A stretch of DNA of 64,000 nucleotides from contig NZ_KB911824.1 in the NCBI RefSeq assembly GCF_000383675.1, positions 62,001 to 126,000 on the forward strand. Reading direction: 5' to 3'. Both the position numbers and the translations under genes were made by a program. Positions 8,475 to 19,265 of the stretch are shown here, in pieces (position 1 is the stretch's first letter; each line of letters opens with the position of its first letter). The DNA comes from Terracoccus sp. 273MFTsu3.1 (lineage in GTDB: Bacteria; Actinomycetota; Actinomycetes; Actinomycetales; Dermatophilaceae). Under the pieces are notes generated by a model. The model searched no databases, was not told the origin of the DNA, and saw only the letters and a list, made by a program, of their open reading frames with translations.

Positions 8475-10235
8475 ATGAGTTCAGGGGCCGCCTTCCACCT
8501 CCCACCCGCCTTCCCAGAGCGGGCTGCGTGGGGTACCGCCAGCAAGCTGCGCGCGTGGCAGCAGGAGGCCCTCGACCTCTACCTCGGCAAGTCGCCGCGT
8601 GACTTCCTCGCGGTCGCGACGCCGGGCGCCGGCAAGACGACGTACGCCCTACGCGTGGCCACCGAGCTGCTGAGCGCGGGCATCGTCTCCCGCGTCACGG
8701 TCGTCGCCCCGACGGAGCACCTCAAGACCCAGTGGGCCGACGCCGCCGCCCGCGTCGGCATCAGTCTCGACCCGAAGTTCAGCAACAGCATCGGCCGGCA
8801 CAGCGACGACTACCACGGTGTCGCCGTCACCTACGCCCAGGTCGCCTCCCGTCCGTCGCTGCACCGCGAGCTGACGACGTCACGATCGACCCTCGTCATC
8901 CTCGACGAGGTGCACCACGGTGGCGACGCGAAGAGCTGGGGCGACGGCATCCGCGAGGCCTTCGAGCCCGCGACCCGCCGGCTCTCGCTGACCGGCACGC
9001 CCTTCCGCTCCGACACCTCGCCGATCCCGTTCGTCACGTACGAGCTCGACGCCGAGGGCACTCTCGTCAGCTCGAGCGACTACACGTACGGCTACGCCGA
9101 GGCGCTGCGCGACGGCGTCGTGCGCCCCGTCCTCTTCATGGCCTACGGCGGCAGCATGCGCTGGCGCACCAAGGCCGGCGACGAGCTCGAGGCACGCCTC
9201 GGCGAGCCGATGACGAAGGACTTCGTCGCCCACGCGTGGCGCACGGCGCTCGACCCCAAGGGGGAGTGGATCCCTGCCGTCCTCGCCGCCGCCGACCGGC
9301 GCCTCACCGAGGTGCGGCGCCACGTCGAGGACGCCGGCGGCCTCGTCATCGCCTCCAACCAGACCCAGGCGCGGGCGTATGCCGCCATCCTCCGGTCGCT
9401 GACCGGCGAGGCCCCGACGGTCGTCCTCTCCGACGACCTCGGCGCGAGCAAGCGCATCGAGGACTTCGGGGCGAGCGACGAGCGCTGGATGGTCGCCGTC
9501 CGCATGGTGTCCGAGGGGGTCGACGTGCCGCGGCTCGCGGTCGGGGTCTACGCGACGTCCACCTCGACGCCGCTCTTCTTCGCCCAGGCCGTCGGACGCT
9601 TCGTGCGCGCCCGCCGGCGTGGTGAGACCGCGTCGGTCTTCCTGCCCTCGGTGCCCGTGGTCCTCGACCACGCGGCGCGGCTCGAGGAGCAGCGCGACCA
9701 CGCCCTCGACCGCAAGCCGAACCCCGACGACATCGGCCAGATGTGGGCCGAGGAGCAGAGCCTGCTCGACGAGGCCAACCGCGCTGACAAGGCGAGCGGG
9801 GCCCTCGACGAGGGCGCCTTCGAGGCGCTCGAGTCCGACGCCCACTTCGACCACGTGCTCTTCGACAAGCAGCAGTGGGGCATGCACGCCCAGATCGGGT
9901 CGGAGGCCGAGGAGGAGTACCTCGGCCTGCCCGGCCTGCTCGAGCCCGACCAGGTGTCGGCGCTGCTCCGCGAGCGGCAGAGCCGTCAGGTCAAGAAGGC
10001 GCCCCAGGGCGCCACCGCCCCCATGCCCGTCGCGGCCCACCGTGCCCTCGCCGCACAGCGCAAGGAGCTCAACACGCTCGTCTCGACGTACGCCCGTCAG
10101 AAGGGGCTGCCGCACGCCAACGTCCACATGGACCTCCGGCGCGTCTGTGGCGGACCCGACCTCGCGGCCGCCTCGACCGAGCAGGTGACCGAGCGCATCG
10201 CCAAGATCCGGCTCTGGCTCGTCGGCCGACGCTGA
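8475..10235 (+). CDS. SSL2-like superfamily 2 DEAD/DEAH helicase
   Basis: This is a 586-residue superfamily 2 helicase of the COG1061 (SSL2/XPB) group. Motif I ATPGAGKTTYAL is near residue 50, motif II DEVHHGG near 143, motif III LTGTPFRSD near 171, and motif VI QAVGRFVRARRRG near 371. The last 190 residues have no recognisable domain and are rich in charged residues. I chose the ATG at 8475 (MSSGAAFHLPP); an earlier ATG at 8439 touches the preceding terminator. The substrate, DNA or RNA, cannot be told from sequence. It probably works with the DUF3039 protein encoded just upstream of the protease; that link is inference. Confidence 0.85.
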   Translation: MSSGAAFHLPPAFPERAAWGTASKLRAWQQEALDLYLGKSPRDFLAVATPGAGKTTYALRVATELLSAGIVSRVTVVAPTEHLKTQWADAAARVGISLDPKFSNSIGRHSDDYHGVAVTYAQVASRPSLHRELTTSRSTLVILDEVHHGGDAKSWGDGIREAFEPATRRLSLTGTPFRSDTSPIPFVTYELDAEGTLVSSSDYTYGYAEALRDGVVRPVLFMAYGGSMRWRTKAGDELEARLGEPMTKDFVAHAWRTALDPKGEWIPAVLAAADRRLTEVRRHVEDAGGLVIASNQTQARAYAAILRSLTGEAPTVVLSDDLGASKRIEDFGASDERWMVAVRMVSEGVDVPRLAVGVYATSTSTPLFFAQAVGRFVRARRRGETASVFLPSVPVVLDHAARLEEQRDHALDRKPNPDDIGQMWAEEQSLLDEANRADKASGALDEGAFEALESDAHFDHVLFDKQQWGMHAQIGSEAEEEYLGLPGLLEPDQVSALLRERQSRQVKKAPQGATAPMPVAAHRALAAQRKELNTLVSTYARQKGLPHANVHMDLRRVCGGPDLAAASTEQVTERIAKIRLWLVGRR

Positions 10236-10371
10236 GGGTTCACGGAACCGACCGGTGCTGTCGGCCTATGGGTGGATGTGTCCGGCTATGGTCGTGCACT
10301 GCGCCTCGGGGGCGAGCCGCGCACCGTGAACCGGGACTGCTCCGATCGAGCACCTGACAGCGAAGGACGAC

Positions 10372-12222
10372 ATGAGCACCGACCCCACCCCTGACCTCCT
10401 CGGATCCTCCACCACCCGTCGCCAGCTGCTGGCCCTCGCCGCCGTCGGCGGCGCGGGCCTCGCGGCCGTGCGTTCGGCCGCGCCCGCCGACGCCGCTGCT
10501 GCGGCGGCCGGCCCGGGCACGAACGGCGAGGTCGTCCGGCTGACCGTGCTCGGTACGACCGACCTGCACGGCAACGTCTACAACTGGGACTACTTCAAGA
10601 ACGCCGAGTACACCGACGCCAAGGCCAACGACATCGGCGTGGCCAAGGCCTCCTCGATCATCAAGGCGATCCGGGCCGAGGTCGGCGCCGAGCGCACCCT
10701 GACGATCGACGCCGGCGACACGATCCAGGGCACGCCGCTCGCCTACTACTACGCCAAGATCGACCCCATCACCGGCGGCTCGACGCACCCCATGGCCGCG
10801 GCGATGAACCAGGTCGGCTACGACGCCGCCGCGCTCGGCAACCACGAGTACAACTACGGCCTCGACACGTTGCGCGCCTTCGAGAAGCAGCTGAACTTCC
10901 CGCTCCTGTCGGCCAACTCCGTCGACTGGAACACCGGTGCCCCCGTCTTCAAGCCGTGGGTCATCAGGACGGTCAAGCTGACCGACACCAAGGCGATCAA
11001 GGTCGGCATCCTCGGCCTCGTGACGCCCGGCGTCGCGATCTGGGACAAGGCCAACGTCGAGGGCAAGGTGAGGTTCCCCGGCATCATCGAGCAGGCGAAG
11101 GTCATGGTGCCTCGCCTCAAGGCCGCCGGCGCCGACGTCGTCATCGTCGCGTGCCACTCCGGTGACAACGGCAAGTCGTCGTGGGGCGACGCACTGCCCT
11201 ACGTCGAGAACGCCAGCGCCCTGCTCGCCGAGCAGGTTCCCGGCATCGACGCCATCCTGGTCGGCCACGCGCACCTCGAGATCCCGCAGCGCTACGTCAC
11301 GAACGCGCAGACGGGCAAGCAGGTCCTGCTCTCCGAGCCCTACTACTGGGGGATGCGCGTGACCCGGATGTCGATCGACGTCCAGAAGGTGCGCGGCCAG
11401 TGGGAGGTCGTCCACTCCGAGGCGACGCTCTACAACTCCAACGTCGCCCCCGAGGATCCCGCCGTCACCGGCGCCGTCGCGGCCGCCCACCAGAAGGTCC
11501 TCACGTACGTCAACGGCGTCATCGGCACGTGCACACAGGCCATGTCGGCCGCGACGTCGCGCTACGAGGACACCGCCGCGATCGATTTCATCAACTACGT
11601 CCAGGCCGACGCCGTGAAGAAGGCGCTCGCCGGCACCCCCGAGGCCGCGCTCCCGGTCCTGTCGATCGCCGCACCCTTCAACAAGCTCGCCGCGATCCCG
11701 GCCGGTGACGTGACGATCCGCGATGTGGCCGGGCTCTACATCTACGACAACACGCTCCTCGGCATCGTCCTCACCGGAGCCCAGGTCAAGGCGTACCTCG
11801 AGAAGAGCGCGGAGTACTTCAAGCCGTGCACGACGACGGGTCCGGTCGCAGCCGACACGATCACCAACGCCAACGCGACCCCGGACTACAACTACGACGT
11901 CATGGGCGGGCTCGACGCCGACCTCACCTACGACATCGACCTGGCCAAGGCGGTCGGCTCGCGCATCGTGAACCTCGCGTATGCCGGCAGCCCCGTGGCG
12001 CCGGACGCGCGCTTCGTCGTCGCGATCAACAACTACCGCCAGTCCGGAGGCGGCAACTTCCCGGGCGTCGTGGCCGCCCCGGTCGTCTACAACCGTCAGA
12101 TCGAGATCCGGCAGCTGCTCATCGACTGGGCGACCGCCAACAAGGTCATCGACCCGGCGGCCTTCTCGAGCCTCGACTGGAGGCTCGTCAGCAACGGGAG
12201 CGCGATCACCGTCACGCCCTGA
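10372..12222 (+). CDS. Secreted bifunctional 5'-nucleotidase / 2',3'-cyclic phosphodiesterase
   Basis: This is a 616-residue exported metallophosphatase of the 5'-nucleotidase family, which releases phosphate from nucleotides outside the cell. The N-terminus has a Tat-type signal (TTRRQLLALAAVGGAGLAAV, then an Ala-rich end near residue 45). The calcineurin-like domain shows TTDLHGN near 61, IDAGDTIQG, GNHEYNYG near 155, and GHAHLEIP near 297. The C-terminal substrate domain carries YDVMGGLDADLTYDID near 507. The double arginine suggests metal loading before export. The start ATG at 10372 follows AAGGACG. It is monocistronic, with a terminator 8 bp after the stop. Confidence 0.92.
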   Translation: MSTDPTPDLLGSSTTRRQLLALAAVGGAGLAAVRSAAPADAAAAAAGPGTNGEVVRLTVLGTTDLHGNVYNWDYFKNAEYTDAKANDIGVAKASSIIKAIRAEVGAERTLTIDAGDTIQGTPLAYYYAKIDPITGGSTHPMAAAMNQVGYDAAALGNHEYNYGLDTLRAFEKQLNFPLLSANSVDWNTGAPVFKPWVIRTVKLTDTKAIKVGILGLVTPGVAIWDKANVEGKVRFPGIIEQAKVMVPRLKAAGADVVIVACHSGDNGKSSWGDALPYVENASALLAEQVPGIDAILVGHAHLEIPQRYVTNAQTGKQVLLSEPYYWGMRVTRMSIDVQKVRGQWEVVHSEATLYNSNVAPEDPAVTGAVAAAHQKVLTYVNGVIGTCTQAMSAATSRYEDTAAIDFINYVQADAVKKALAGTPEAALPVLSIAAPFNKLAAIPAGDVTIRDVAGLYIYDNTLLGIVLTGAQVKAYLEKSAEYFKPCTTTGPVAADTITNANATPDYNYDVMGGLDADLTYDIDLAKAVGSRIVNLAYAGSPVAPDARFVVAINNYRQSGGGNFPGVVAAPVVYNRQIEIRQLLIDWATANKVIDPAAFSSLDWRLVSNGSAITVTP

Positions 12223-12229
12223 CGACGCG

Positions 12230-12257
12230 GGCCCGGCCGGGATGTCCCGGCCGGGCC
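12230..12257 (+). terminator. Terminator after the 5'-nucleotidase gene
   Basis: A 12-bp GC stem, GGCCCGGCCGGG (12230-12241) with CCCGGCCGGGCC (12246-12257), has an ATGT loop and is followed by TTCC. It lies directly after the nucleotidase stop codon. Confidence 0.82.
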
Positions 12258-12308
12258 TTCCGCGGTTATCCGGTGGAGGCCGGGCCGACGAGCCGGTTGG
12301 ATGGCCGG

Positions 12309-13061
12309 ATGCGTGCGTTCCAGGATCTCGTGGACGAGGCGACCGACGCCGACGTGACCGGCTGGGGGTTCGGCTGGCTCGACGGCCGGGCCACCGAGGA
12401 GCGGCCGGCCTGGGGCTACGCCGGGCTCCTCGCCGCTCGGCTGCCGACGGCCACGGCCGCTCTGGACCTCGACACCGGCGGGGGCGAGATCGTCGCTCAG
12501 ATGCCGGCCCTGCCGGAGCGGATGGTCGTCACGGAGGGCTGGGCGCCCAACACGGAGCGGGCGCGCGCCCTGCTCGGGGACCGCGGCGTCGAGGTGGTGC
12601 CGGTCGCGCCGGGTGACCCGCTGCCGTTCCCGGACGCGACCTTCGACCTCGTGACGAGCCGTCACCCGGTGCGACCGGACTGGGACGAGATCGCCCGGGT
12701 GCTCGTCGACGGCGGCACCTACCTCGCCCAGCACGTCGGCCCGGCCTCGGCGTTCGAGCTCATCGAGCAGTTCCTCGGTCCACTCCCGCGCGAGCGGCTC
12801 GGTCGCGACCCGGAGGCGGAGGCCCGGGAGGCCCGCGCAGCGGGGCTCGACGTCGTCGACCTGCAGACCGCGCGCTGCCGGATGGAGCTGTACGACGTGG
12901 GTGCCGTCGTGTGGCTCCTGCGCAAGTGCGTGTGGTGGGTGCCGGACTTCACCGTGGAGGCCTACCGCGAGACCCTCGAGCGCCTCGACGCCGGGATGCG
13001 GGAGGGCCGGCCGTTCGTCGCTCACTCGACGCGCCACCTCATCGAGGCGCGCCGCCGCTGA
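12309..13061 (+). CDS. SAM-dependent methyltransferase (class I)
   Basis: This 250-residue protein looks like a small-molecule methyltransferase. The SAM-binding motif I is ALDLDTGGGE near residues 49-58. A post-motif region PFPDATFDLVTSRHP and LVDGGTYLAQHVG match motifs II and III. The C-terminal WLLRKCVWWVPDFTVEAYRE may form the substrate lid. The ATG at 12309 gives the conserved frame; the nearby ATG at 12301 is out of frame. The substrate is unknown. It converges on the amylase gene. Confidence 0.78.
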   Translation: MRAFQDLVDEATDADVTGWGFGWLDGRATEERPAWGYAGLLAARLPTATAALDLDTGGGEIVAQMPALPERMVVTEGWAPNTERARALLGDRGVEVVPVAPGDPLPFPDATFDLVTSRHPVRPDWDEIARVLVDGGTYLAQHVGPASAFELIEQFLGPLPRERLGRDPEAEAREARAAGLDVVDLQTARCRMELYDVGAVVWLLRKCVWWVPDFTVEAYRETLERLDAGMREGRPFVAHSTRHLIEARRR

Positions 13062-13075
13062 CACGTCCCACCGGG

Positions 13076-13113
13076 GGCGTCCCGCTGCTTGGGAGTTCAG
13101 CGGGACGCCCCGT
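13076..13113 (+). terminator. Terminator after the methyltransferase gene
   Basis: A 13-bp stem, GGGGCGTCCCGCT (13076-13088) with AGCGGGACGCCCC (13101-13113), has a 12-nt loop. It starts 15 bp after the stop. The following stretch to 13300 shows no gene. Confidence 0.75.
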
Positions 13114-13303
13114 CCCGGCCGACCGGTTGGTGGGACGTCGGCACGGCAGAGACGTACCCGCCGGGACAGGGGAGCACCGACGGGTACGCAGCTCCATTCT
13201 CGCGGATCCGAGGCCGCTGCGTGAACGGTTTCGACGGGATCACGTCATGATCTGGGGGCTCGATCGTCTACCAGTCGACGGGACACGACCCCTGTGCCGT
13301 CCG

Positions 13304-13340
13304 GGGCCTCGGGCCGCCCGTGGAGGAGCGCCCGAGGCCC
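13304..13340 (-). terminator. Terminator after the amylase gene
   Basis: An 11-bp stem, GGGCCTCGGGC (13304-13314) with GCCCGAGGCCC (13330-13340), has a 15-nt loop. It lies 12 bp beyond the stop of the minus-strand amylase gene. Confidence 0.65.
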
Positions 13341-13352
13341 TGCTCCGTCGCG

Positions 13353-14663
13353 TCAGGCGCCGACGAGCACCTGGTAGCCCCAGGCCGGCAGGGTGTACTG
13401 CTGGCCCTGCGCCAGCTCGAGGGTCTCGCCGCTGAAGGCGTCGCGCCACGCGCCCGCCTGCGGGCCGACGCCGAGCGTCACCGTCCGGTCCTCGTCGCTG
13501 AAGTTGAACGCCCCGAAGACCCGGTCGTCGCCCACGGCTCGCACGAAGCTCAGCACCGCGGCCTCGGCCGAGTTGGGCACGCGCACCATGCGCCCGCCCG
13601 CAGCGCCGTTCCACAGCGCGGGATGCGCCTTCTTGAGGGCGAAGAGCTGCCGGTAGAGCTCACCCTGCTCGTCCTCGCGCCACTCGATCTCGTCCTTGTC
13701 GAAGAAGATGAGCCGCTTGTCGCTGCCGGCCTCCTGCCCGTTGTAGACGAGCGGCATGCCCTCGCTGACGACGGACAGGACGATCGCCGGCAGCAGGGCG
13801 TCGCCGAACTGCTCGTACTCGGTGCCTTCCCACGCGTTCTTGTCGTGGTTGCTGACGAAGAGCATCCGGTACGCGTCGCGCTGGTAGAAGCGGTCGTTCC
13901 ACGCGTAGTAGACCTTGAGGGCCTCGACGTCCGCCTTGCCGTGGGCGATCTTGTGGAGCGTCTCGTTCCAGCTCCAGCCGTACGTCATGTCGAAGGCGCG
14001 GACGTGCAGGTCGCGCGACTCCCACTCGGCGAGCATGAAGACCGGCTTGATCTCGTCGAGCTCGCGGCGGACGTTGTCCCAGAAGTCGACGGGCACGAAC
14101 CCGGCCACGTCGCAACGGAACCCGTCCACGTCGACGTCGCGGACCCAGAACTTCATCGCCTCGGTCATGTAGCGACGCAGCTCAGGGTTGTCGTAGTCGA
14201 GGTCGATGATGTCGTCCCAGTCCCACCAGGGCGTGGGGCGCAGGTCGCCCTTCCAGTCCCGGGCGTACCAGTCGGGGTGCTCATCGACGAGCGGGTTGTC
14301 CCACGCGGTGTGGTTTGCGACCCAGTCGAGGATGACGCGCAGACCGAGACCGTGCGCCGTGTCGACGAAGTGGCGCAGGTCCTCCAGCGTGCCGAACTCC
14401 GGGTTGACGGCGAGGTAGTCCTTGACGGCGTACGGGCTGCCGAGCACGCCCTTGCGGTTCAGCTCCCCGATCGGGTGCACCGGCATGAGCCACACGATGT
14501 CGATCCCGAGGTCGCGGATGCGGGGCAGGTGCGCCTCGGCGGCCCGGAACGTGCCCTCGGGTGTGAGGTGGCGCTGGTTGATCTGGTAGATCGTCGCGCT
14601 CTGGCTCCACTCCGGGTGGGTCAGCTCGACGTCGGGCCGCGGGGCGTAGGGGTTGGCGGTCAC
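13353..14663 (-). CDS. Alpha-amylase family glycoside hydrolase (GH13)
   Basis: This is a 436-residue GH13 enzyme without a signal peptide, so probably cytoplasmic hydrolysis of maltodextrins. GH13 conserved regions are present: DWVANHT (region I), DGFRCDVAG with nucleophile Asp near 185, MLAEWES with acid/base Glu near 213, and FVSNHDKNAWEG with the third Asp near 274. A C-terminal beta domain ends the protein. I chose the GTG at 14663, which has CAGGAG upstream and opens VTANPYAPRPDVEL. A frame to 14741 extends into a low-complexity His/Thr stretch. Whether it cleaves alpha-1,4 bonds of linear dextrins or a disaccharide cannot be decided. Confidence 0.87.
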   Translation of the reverse strand: MTANPYAPRPDVELTHPEWSQSATIYQINQRHLTPEGTFRAAEAHLPRIRDLGIDIVWLMPVHPIGELNRKGVLGSPYAVKDYLAVNPEFGTLEDLRHFVDTAHGLGLRVILDWVANHTAWDNPLVDEHPDWYARDWKGDLRPTPWWDWDDIIDLDYDNPELRRYMTEAMKFWVRDVDVDGFRCDVAGFVPVDFWDNVRRELDEIKPVFMLAEWESRDLHVRAFDMTYGWSWNETLHKIAHGKADVEALKVYYAWNDRFYQRDAYRMLFVSNHDKNAWEGTEYEQFGDALLPAIVLSVVSEGMPLVYNGQEAGSDKRLIFFDKDEIEWREDEQGELYRQLFALKKAHPALWNGAAGGRMVRVPNSAEAAVLSFVRAVGDDRVFGAFNFSDEDRTVTLGVGPQAGAWRDAFSGETLELAQGQQYTLPAWGYQVLVGA

Positions 14664-14742
14664 GGGTGGCTCCTGGTCCGGCTCGGTGGGGTGAGTGGTG
14701 CGGTGGGTCGTTCGGTGCTGCACGTGGTGCGAGCGTCGCACG

Positions 14743-16592
<1,850 letters not shown>

Positions 16593-16609
16593 GTCGCACC
16601 GGGGAGACC

Positions 16610-16660
16610 CTCGGCCCCGGTCCGGTCCCTGCCCTCGGGCGGGAACGGGCCGGGGTCGAG
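16610..16660 (+). terminator. Terminator after hppD
   Basis: A long, slightly imperfect hairpin pairs CTCGGCCCCGGTCCGGTCCC (16610-16629) with GGGAACGGGCCGGGGTCGAG (16641-16660). Most non-Watson-Crick positions are G-U. It starts 18 bp after the hppD stop. Confidence 0.72.
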
Positions 16661-16725
16661 GCCCACCCGCCACCAGTCGGGGCGCCGCGGGTCTGGGAAC
16701 GCCGATGCCGTGGCACAGTTGGGGC

Positions 16726-17550
16726 ATGAGCCAGCAGCCCTCCGGGTGGTACGACGACCCCAGCAACACCGACATGCTCCGCTACTGGGACGGCGTGTCG
16801 TGGACCAACCACACCGCCCCGAAGAAGTCGCCGACCATCGCGCAGAGCACCATCGGGCTGCCGCAGCAGAGCCCGCAGGGACAGGTCCCGCCGGACCGCA
16901 CCGGTGTTCCGGCGCCGACGACGCCGATGCCCCAGGGCAGCGGCTGGCAGACCCAGTCACCCGCGCAGCAGCAGGCGCCGCAGGGCTACTACCAGCAGGC
17001 TCCCGCCAACACGCAGTGGATGCACAACATCAAGACCACCGCCGACGGCGTCCCCCTCGCCTCCTGGGGCAAGCGTTTCGCGGCGTGGGTCGTCGACGGG
17101 CTCATCCTCGCCGTCGTCGGCGGGATCATCTCGTGGGCCGCGACACCGCGCCTGTCCGAGCTCTTCTCGCAGATGCTGACGGCCGCCCAGGCCGGCGACC
17201 AGGCGCGCCTCGTCGAGATCCAGAACGAGCTCACGGGACCCGCTGTGCAGTTCTCGCTCTTCCTGTGGCTCATCACGACGGCCTACTGCCTCGTGTTCTG
17301 GACGACGATCGCCCAGACGCCCGGCAAGATGGCGCTCGGCATCAGCGTCCGCCGTGCCGCCGCGCCCGGCCCGCTGCCGCTGGGCACCGCCGTCATGCGT
17401 CGGCTCGTCCCGCTGGCGGGCCAGTTCGTCCCCTTCCTGTCCCTGCTCGACGGCCTCTGGCCGCTGTGGGACGACAAGCGCCAGGCCTTGCACGACAAGG
17501 TCGCGAGCACCCAGGTCGTCGAGGGCAAGCAGCCGCGCAAGCAGGGCTGA
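16726..17550 (+). CDS. RDD family membrane protein with DUF2510 N-terminus
   Basis: This is a 274-residue membrane protein. Residues 4-30 are a DUF2510 module (GWYDDPSNTDMLRYWDGVSW), residues 35-100 a Gln/Pro-rich linker, and residues 105-265 an RDD domain with about three transmembrane helices (LASWGKRFAAWVVDGLILAV, FLWLITTAYCLVFWT, and a less hydrophobic C-terminal one). Q-T-P-G-K-M-A-L-G and D-K-R-Q-A-L-H-D-K-V are the RDD hallmarks. The family's function is uncertain; some members affect Na+/H+ exchange. The ATG at 16726 is used. It is probably not part of the tyrosine pathway despite its position. Confidence 0.82.
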   Translation: MSQQPSGWYDDPSNTDMLRYWDGVSWTNHTAPKKSPTIAQSTIGLPQQSPQGQVPPDRTGVPAPTTPMPQGSGWQTQSPAQQQAPQGYYQQAPANTQWMHNIKTTADGVPLASWGKRFAAWVVDGLILAVVGGIISWAATPRLSELFSQMLTAAQAGDQARLVEIQNELTGPAVQFSLFLWLITTAYCLVFWTTIAQTPGKMALGISVRRAAAPGPLPLGTAVMRRLVPLAGQFVPFLSLLDGLWPLWDDKRQALHDKVASTQVVEGKQPRKQG

Positions 17551-17684
17551 CGCCGGGAGGGCTCGGCCGGCGGCATAACTCGCTTGCGCCGCCGTCGGTG
17601 GTCGGCGCGAGAATGGAGACTGCGCGGGCAGTCCCGCGCCCACGGCGCCGATGCCGTCGAGCACCCTCGTCCCCCGGAGTCATC

Positions 17685-19247
17685 GTGTCTGCTCCCAGCG
17701 CTACCAGCCAGCCCAGCTATCCCGACAAGATCGACGGGCCGGTCCTCAAGATCGCCGGTGTCGTCGTGCTCGGGGCGATCATGTCGATCCTCGACATCAC
17801 CGTCGTCAACATCGCCCTGCCGACCTTCCAGACGGTCTTTGCCGAGAGCCCCGATCAGCCCTTGCCCTACTCCACCGTCGCGTGGACGGTGACGGCCTAC
17901 ACCCTCGCGCTCGCCACGGTCATCCCGCTCACCGGCTGGGCCGCCGACCGGTTCGGCACGAAGCGGCTCTACGTCCTCGCCGTGGCGCTCTTCACCGCCG
18001 GCTCGGCCCTGTGTGCCACGGCGGGGTCGATCGAGTTCCTCATCGGCTTCCGCGTCCTGCAAGGCCTCGGCGGCGGCATGCTGATGCCGCTCGGCATGAC
18101 GATCATGACGCGCGCCGCGGGTCCGGCCCGGATGGGTCGGCTGATGGCGATCCTCGGTGTCCCGATGCTGCTCGGACCGATCTTCGGACCCATCCTCGGT
18201 GGCTGGCTCATCGAGGTCGCGAGCTGGCACTGGATCTTCCTCATCAACGTGCCGATCGGCGTCGTCGCGGCGGTCTACGCCCTGTGGGCCCTGCCGTCCG
18301 ATGCCCCTGAGCCCTCCGAGTCCTTCGACGTCGTCGGCATGCTGCTCATGTCTCCCGGCCTGGCGCTCTTCCTCTACGGCATCAGCTCGATCCCCGGCGA
18401 GGGCACCTTCATCTCCACCAAGGTGCTGGTCCCGCTCGGCATCGGGCTCGCCATGCTCGTCACCTTCGTCTTCTACAGCTTCCGGCCCCAGCACCCGCTG
18501 CTCGACCTGCGGCTCTTCCGCAACCGCCGCCTCAGCGTCGCGACGATCACGATGTTCCTGTTCGCCGCGGCCTTCTTCGGTGGCCTGCTCCTCGTGCCGA
18601 CCTACCTCCAGCAGGTGCGGGGACTCGACACGCTCCACGCGGCGTTCCTCATGGTGCCCCAGGGCCTGGGCGCGATGGTGACGATGCCGATCGCCGGCGC
18701 CCTCTCGGACCGCATCCCGGTGGGCCGCATCGTGCCCTTCGGACTGCTGGCCATCACCGGCGGGATGTTCGCCCTGACCCAGGTGGGGGTCGACACCCCG
18801 TACTGGGGCTTCCTCATCCCGGTGCTCTTCGTCATGGGTCTCGGCATGGGCGCCACGATGATGCCGCTCATGACCTCAGCGCTCAAGACGCTCCAGAGCC
18901 ACCAGGTGGCGCGAGGCTCGACGCTGCTCAACATCACCCAGCAGATCGCGAGCTCGGTCGGTGTCGCCGTCATCTCCGTGGTCTTCACGAACTACCTCAG
19001 CGCGTCGGCGCTGGCCGGCCCGGCCATCGCGGCGCTGCACGACCCGACCCTCGTCGACGACGTCGGTGGGCCGGCGGCGGTCCAGCAGGGCCTGGCCGAG
19101 GCCGCCGACGCCTTCGGCGCCACGTTCCTCGTCGCCGCGATCCTCGTGGCGTTGACGCTGATCCCGGCGTCCTTCCTGCCCCGCAGGCACGAGAAGTCGC
19201 ACTTCCTCGACGACCAGACCGAGGGTGCGCCGGTCATCATCCACTGA
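17685..19247 (+). CDS. MFS drug-efflux transporter, DHA2 (EmrB/QacA) type
   Basis: This is a 520-residue, 14-helix proton-coupled exporter. Family motifs include LDITVVNIALPTFQ in helix 1, WAADRFGTKRLYVLAV (motif A) between helices 2 and 3, GFRVLQGLGGGMLMPLGMTI (motif B region), and GPIFGPILGGWLIE (motif C of antiporters). The best start is GTG at 17685, with GGAG a few bases upstream; the same frame runs open much further but reads out of frame through the RDD gene. It may export an aromatic compound, given the tyrosine-catabolism context, but nothing in the sequence fixes the substrate. It converges on fahA; a short CTGAGG/CCTCAG inverted repeat spans both stops. Confidence 0.88.
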   Translation: MSAPSATSQPSYPDKIDGPVLKIAGVVVLGAIMSILDITVVNIALPTFQTVFAESPDQPLPYSTVAWTVTAYTLALATVIPLTGWAADRFGTKRLYVLAVALFTAGSALCATAGSIEFLIGFRVLQGLGGGMLMPLGMTIMTRAAGPARMGRLMAILGVPMLLGPIFGPILGGWLIEVASWHWIFLINVPIGVVAAVYALWALPSDAPEPSESFDVVGMLLMSPGLALFLYGISSIPGEGTFISTKVLVPLGIGLAMLVTFVFYSFRPQHPLLDLRLFRNRRLSVATITMFLFAAAFFGGLLLVPTYLQQVRGLDTLHAAFLMVPQGLGAMVTMPIAGALSDRIPVGRIVPFGLLAITGGMFALTQVGVDTPYWGFLIPVLFVMGLGMGATMMPLMTSALKTLQSHQVARGSTLLNITQQIASSVGVAVISVVFTNYLSASALAGPAIAALHDPTLVDDVGGPAAVQQGLAEAADAFGATFLVAAILVALTLIPASFLPRRHEKSHFLDDQTEGAPVIIH

Positions 19248-19265
19248 GGCCGGTGCGCGGGCCCC

